Assembly (NCBI RefSeq): GCF_017876165.1
Contig: NZ_JAGINQ010000018.1
Coordinates: 54,361 to 118,360 of the forward strand
DNA: 64,000 bases
Direction: 5' to 3'
DNA from: Azospirillum soli
GTDB lineage: Bacteria > Pseudomonadota > Alphaproteobacteria > Azospirillales > Azospirillaceae
Shown: positions 63,305 to 64,000 of the stretch, piece after piece
Layout of the letters: each line of letters begins with the position of its first letter
How positions within the stretch are numbered: position 1 is the stretch's first letter
The notes under the pieces: generated by a model
The model's database searches: none
What the model was told of the DNA's origin: nothing
What the model saw: the letters and a program-made list of their open reading frames with translations, nothing else
Made by a program: the position numbers and the translations under genes

Positions 63305-64000
63305 CGCCGTCTCCCCGCTGTTCGCCTCTCCCTGCCGTCAGGACTCCCTTCCATGGGGCCGGGGCATGTTCCTCTCCCAGGCCCGCCAGCCGCGTCCATG
63401 GGGGGCGTTGGGCGGCGAAGCTGGAGCGGAAGCCCAAATTTTAAGCGCCAGGTTGGCCATCGCAGAAGATTGATACGGTTTCCGCGTCGTCTCTGCGTCG
63501 CTCTCGACGCGGCCCAATACAAATGCTGAAAGGATGCTGCCTCAAGAACTTGCGCCCAGAGCGCCAGCAGCCGATAGTTACAGTATCTCCGTCACCGTTC
63601 TCAGTAACCCTCGGCGAAACTCACGTTTTACCGGCCTTGTTGAACAAATCCGGCCAGGGGCCTCTCTGTCGGCCTGAGGGGCGCGACAGGGGTACAGAGG
63701 CGGGCGCTGGAACCGAGCCCCCGCATGCCGTACAGGCACAACGGCTCGCGTCGCCACAAGACCCCGAAGGCCAAGGACAAAGTGGGGAACAGGCGGGAGG
63801 ACCAACGGGCTTTGCGGCAGCGCGGCAGATTGACGCTCAGGGTCACCCCGAAGCGCTGGCGGCCTGAGTGCCCTTCAAGGCTGGGCGGCGGGGCCAACCA
63901 CCAGCTTAGTACTACTGTGTCATAAGTTTGGTTTCTGAAGAGGGCAGGCCTGAAGGCAGCACGGGCATCTTGGCAGTCGGCGGGCCAAACGGACGGCGAT
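63305..64000. other. Region upstream of arcD and past it, with an IS5-like relic
   Basis: 696 bases. 63305-63500 must contain the arcD promoter; only a single FNR-like half-site TTGAT (63470-63474) is visible. From about 63725 a decayed IS5-type transposase start appears. Downstream of 63925 there is no gene up to the window end. Confidence 0.4.
63725..63925 (+). pseudogene. IS5-family transposase N-terminal relic
   Basis: MPYRHNGSRRHKTPKAKDKVGNRREDQRALRQRGRLTLRVTP corresponds to the start of IS5-type transposases (MPYKHN..RRHRIPK...NW.EYEA.LRRRGSLTLWVT). The next frame holds PEALAA followed by a stop, so a frameshift and nonsense ended the gene within 45 codons. The rest lies beyond or is lost. 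Confidence 0.7.

Noticed and set aside
63465..63485. FNR/ANR box upstream of arcD
   Set aside because: TTGAT is followed by ACGG and then TTTCC instead of ATCAA, so the palindrome is absent.

Overview
The window is a GC-rich, densely packed stretch of an alphaproteobacterial genome. Gene content and protein style (methylsuccinyl-CoA dehydrogenase, TakP-like TRAP transport, a full carbon-phosphorus lyase cluster, ArcDABC) suggest the Rhodospirillales, most like Azospirillum. That placement is an inference from family resemblance. No rRNA, tRNA or CRISPR array was seen. It reads as an accessory catabolic region: several self-contained metabolic islands joined by stretches full of broken genes and transposase remnants.

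Layout. 1-1.08 kb: end of an operon of unknown function with a membrane protein. 1.1-1.88 kb: decayed DNA with a truncated sensory-rhodopsin-transducer-like gene. 1.9-24.2 kb: a large two-armed catabolic cluster around one control region (13.84-14.32 kb). The minus arm has a 2-oxoglutarate-dehydrogenase-like E1, methylsuccinyl-CoA dehydrogenase, a LysR regulator, an SDR, a 2-methylfumaryl-CoA isomerase-like CoA transferase and a PaoABC-type molybdenum aldehyde oxidoreductase. The plus arm has a TakP-like TRAP transporter, a 2-dehydropantoate-reductase-like enzyme, a semialdehyde dehydrogenase, a GlcD-like FAD oxidase, a mesaconyl-C4-CoA hydratase-like protein, a citramalyl-CoA-lyase-like protein and a truncated etfB. 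Read together they form a nearly complete route: 2-oxo or 2-hydroxy C6 branched dicarboxylate -> methylsuccinyl-CoA -> mesaconyl-C1-CoA -> mesaconyl-C4-CoA -> citramalyl-CoA -> pyruvate + acetyl-CoA. This is the best candidate for an undescribed system here.

24.4-37.3 kb: phosphonate uptake and C-P lyase (phnCDE, a hexapeptide acetyltransferase, phnN; convergent phnGHIJKLM; phnF; a second phnM and a 2H-phosphodiesterase-like gene). 37.3-45.6 kb: a LysR-centred island (MFS, Zn-alcohol dehydrogenase, double carboxymuconolactone-decarboxylase protein, cupins). It has a conserved 47-bp promoter element at four places, but many of its genes are gutted, and Tn3 transposase and tyrosine recombinase fragments flank it. 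45.6-56.2 kb: a sugar-acid-like cluster with a GcvA-like LysR, SDR, split transketolase, TRAP transporter, two dehydrogenases and a second, full-length transketolase, but no kinase. 56.2-57 kb: IS630 remnant. 57-63.3 kb: arginine deiminase operon arcD-arcA-arcB-arcC-nhaC on the minus strand. 63.7-63.9 kb: start of a decayed IS5-type transposase.

Two copies of a 177-bp multi-hairpin repeat (7144-7320 and 28613-28789) sit in intergenic positions 21 kb apart.
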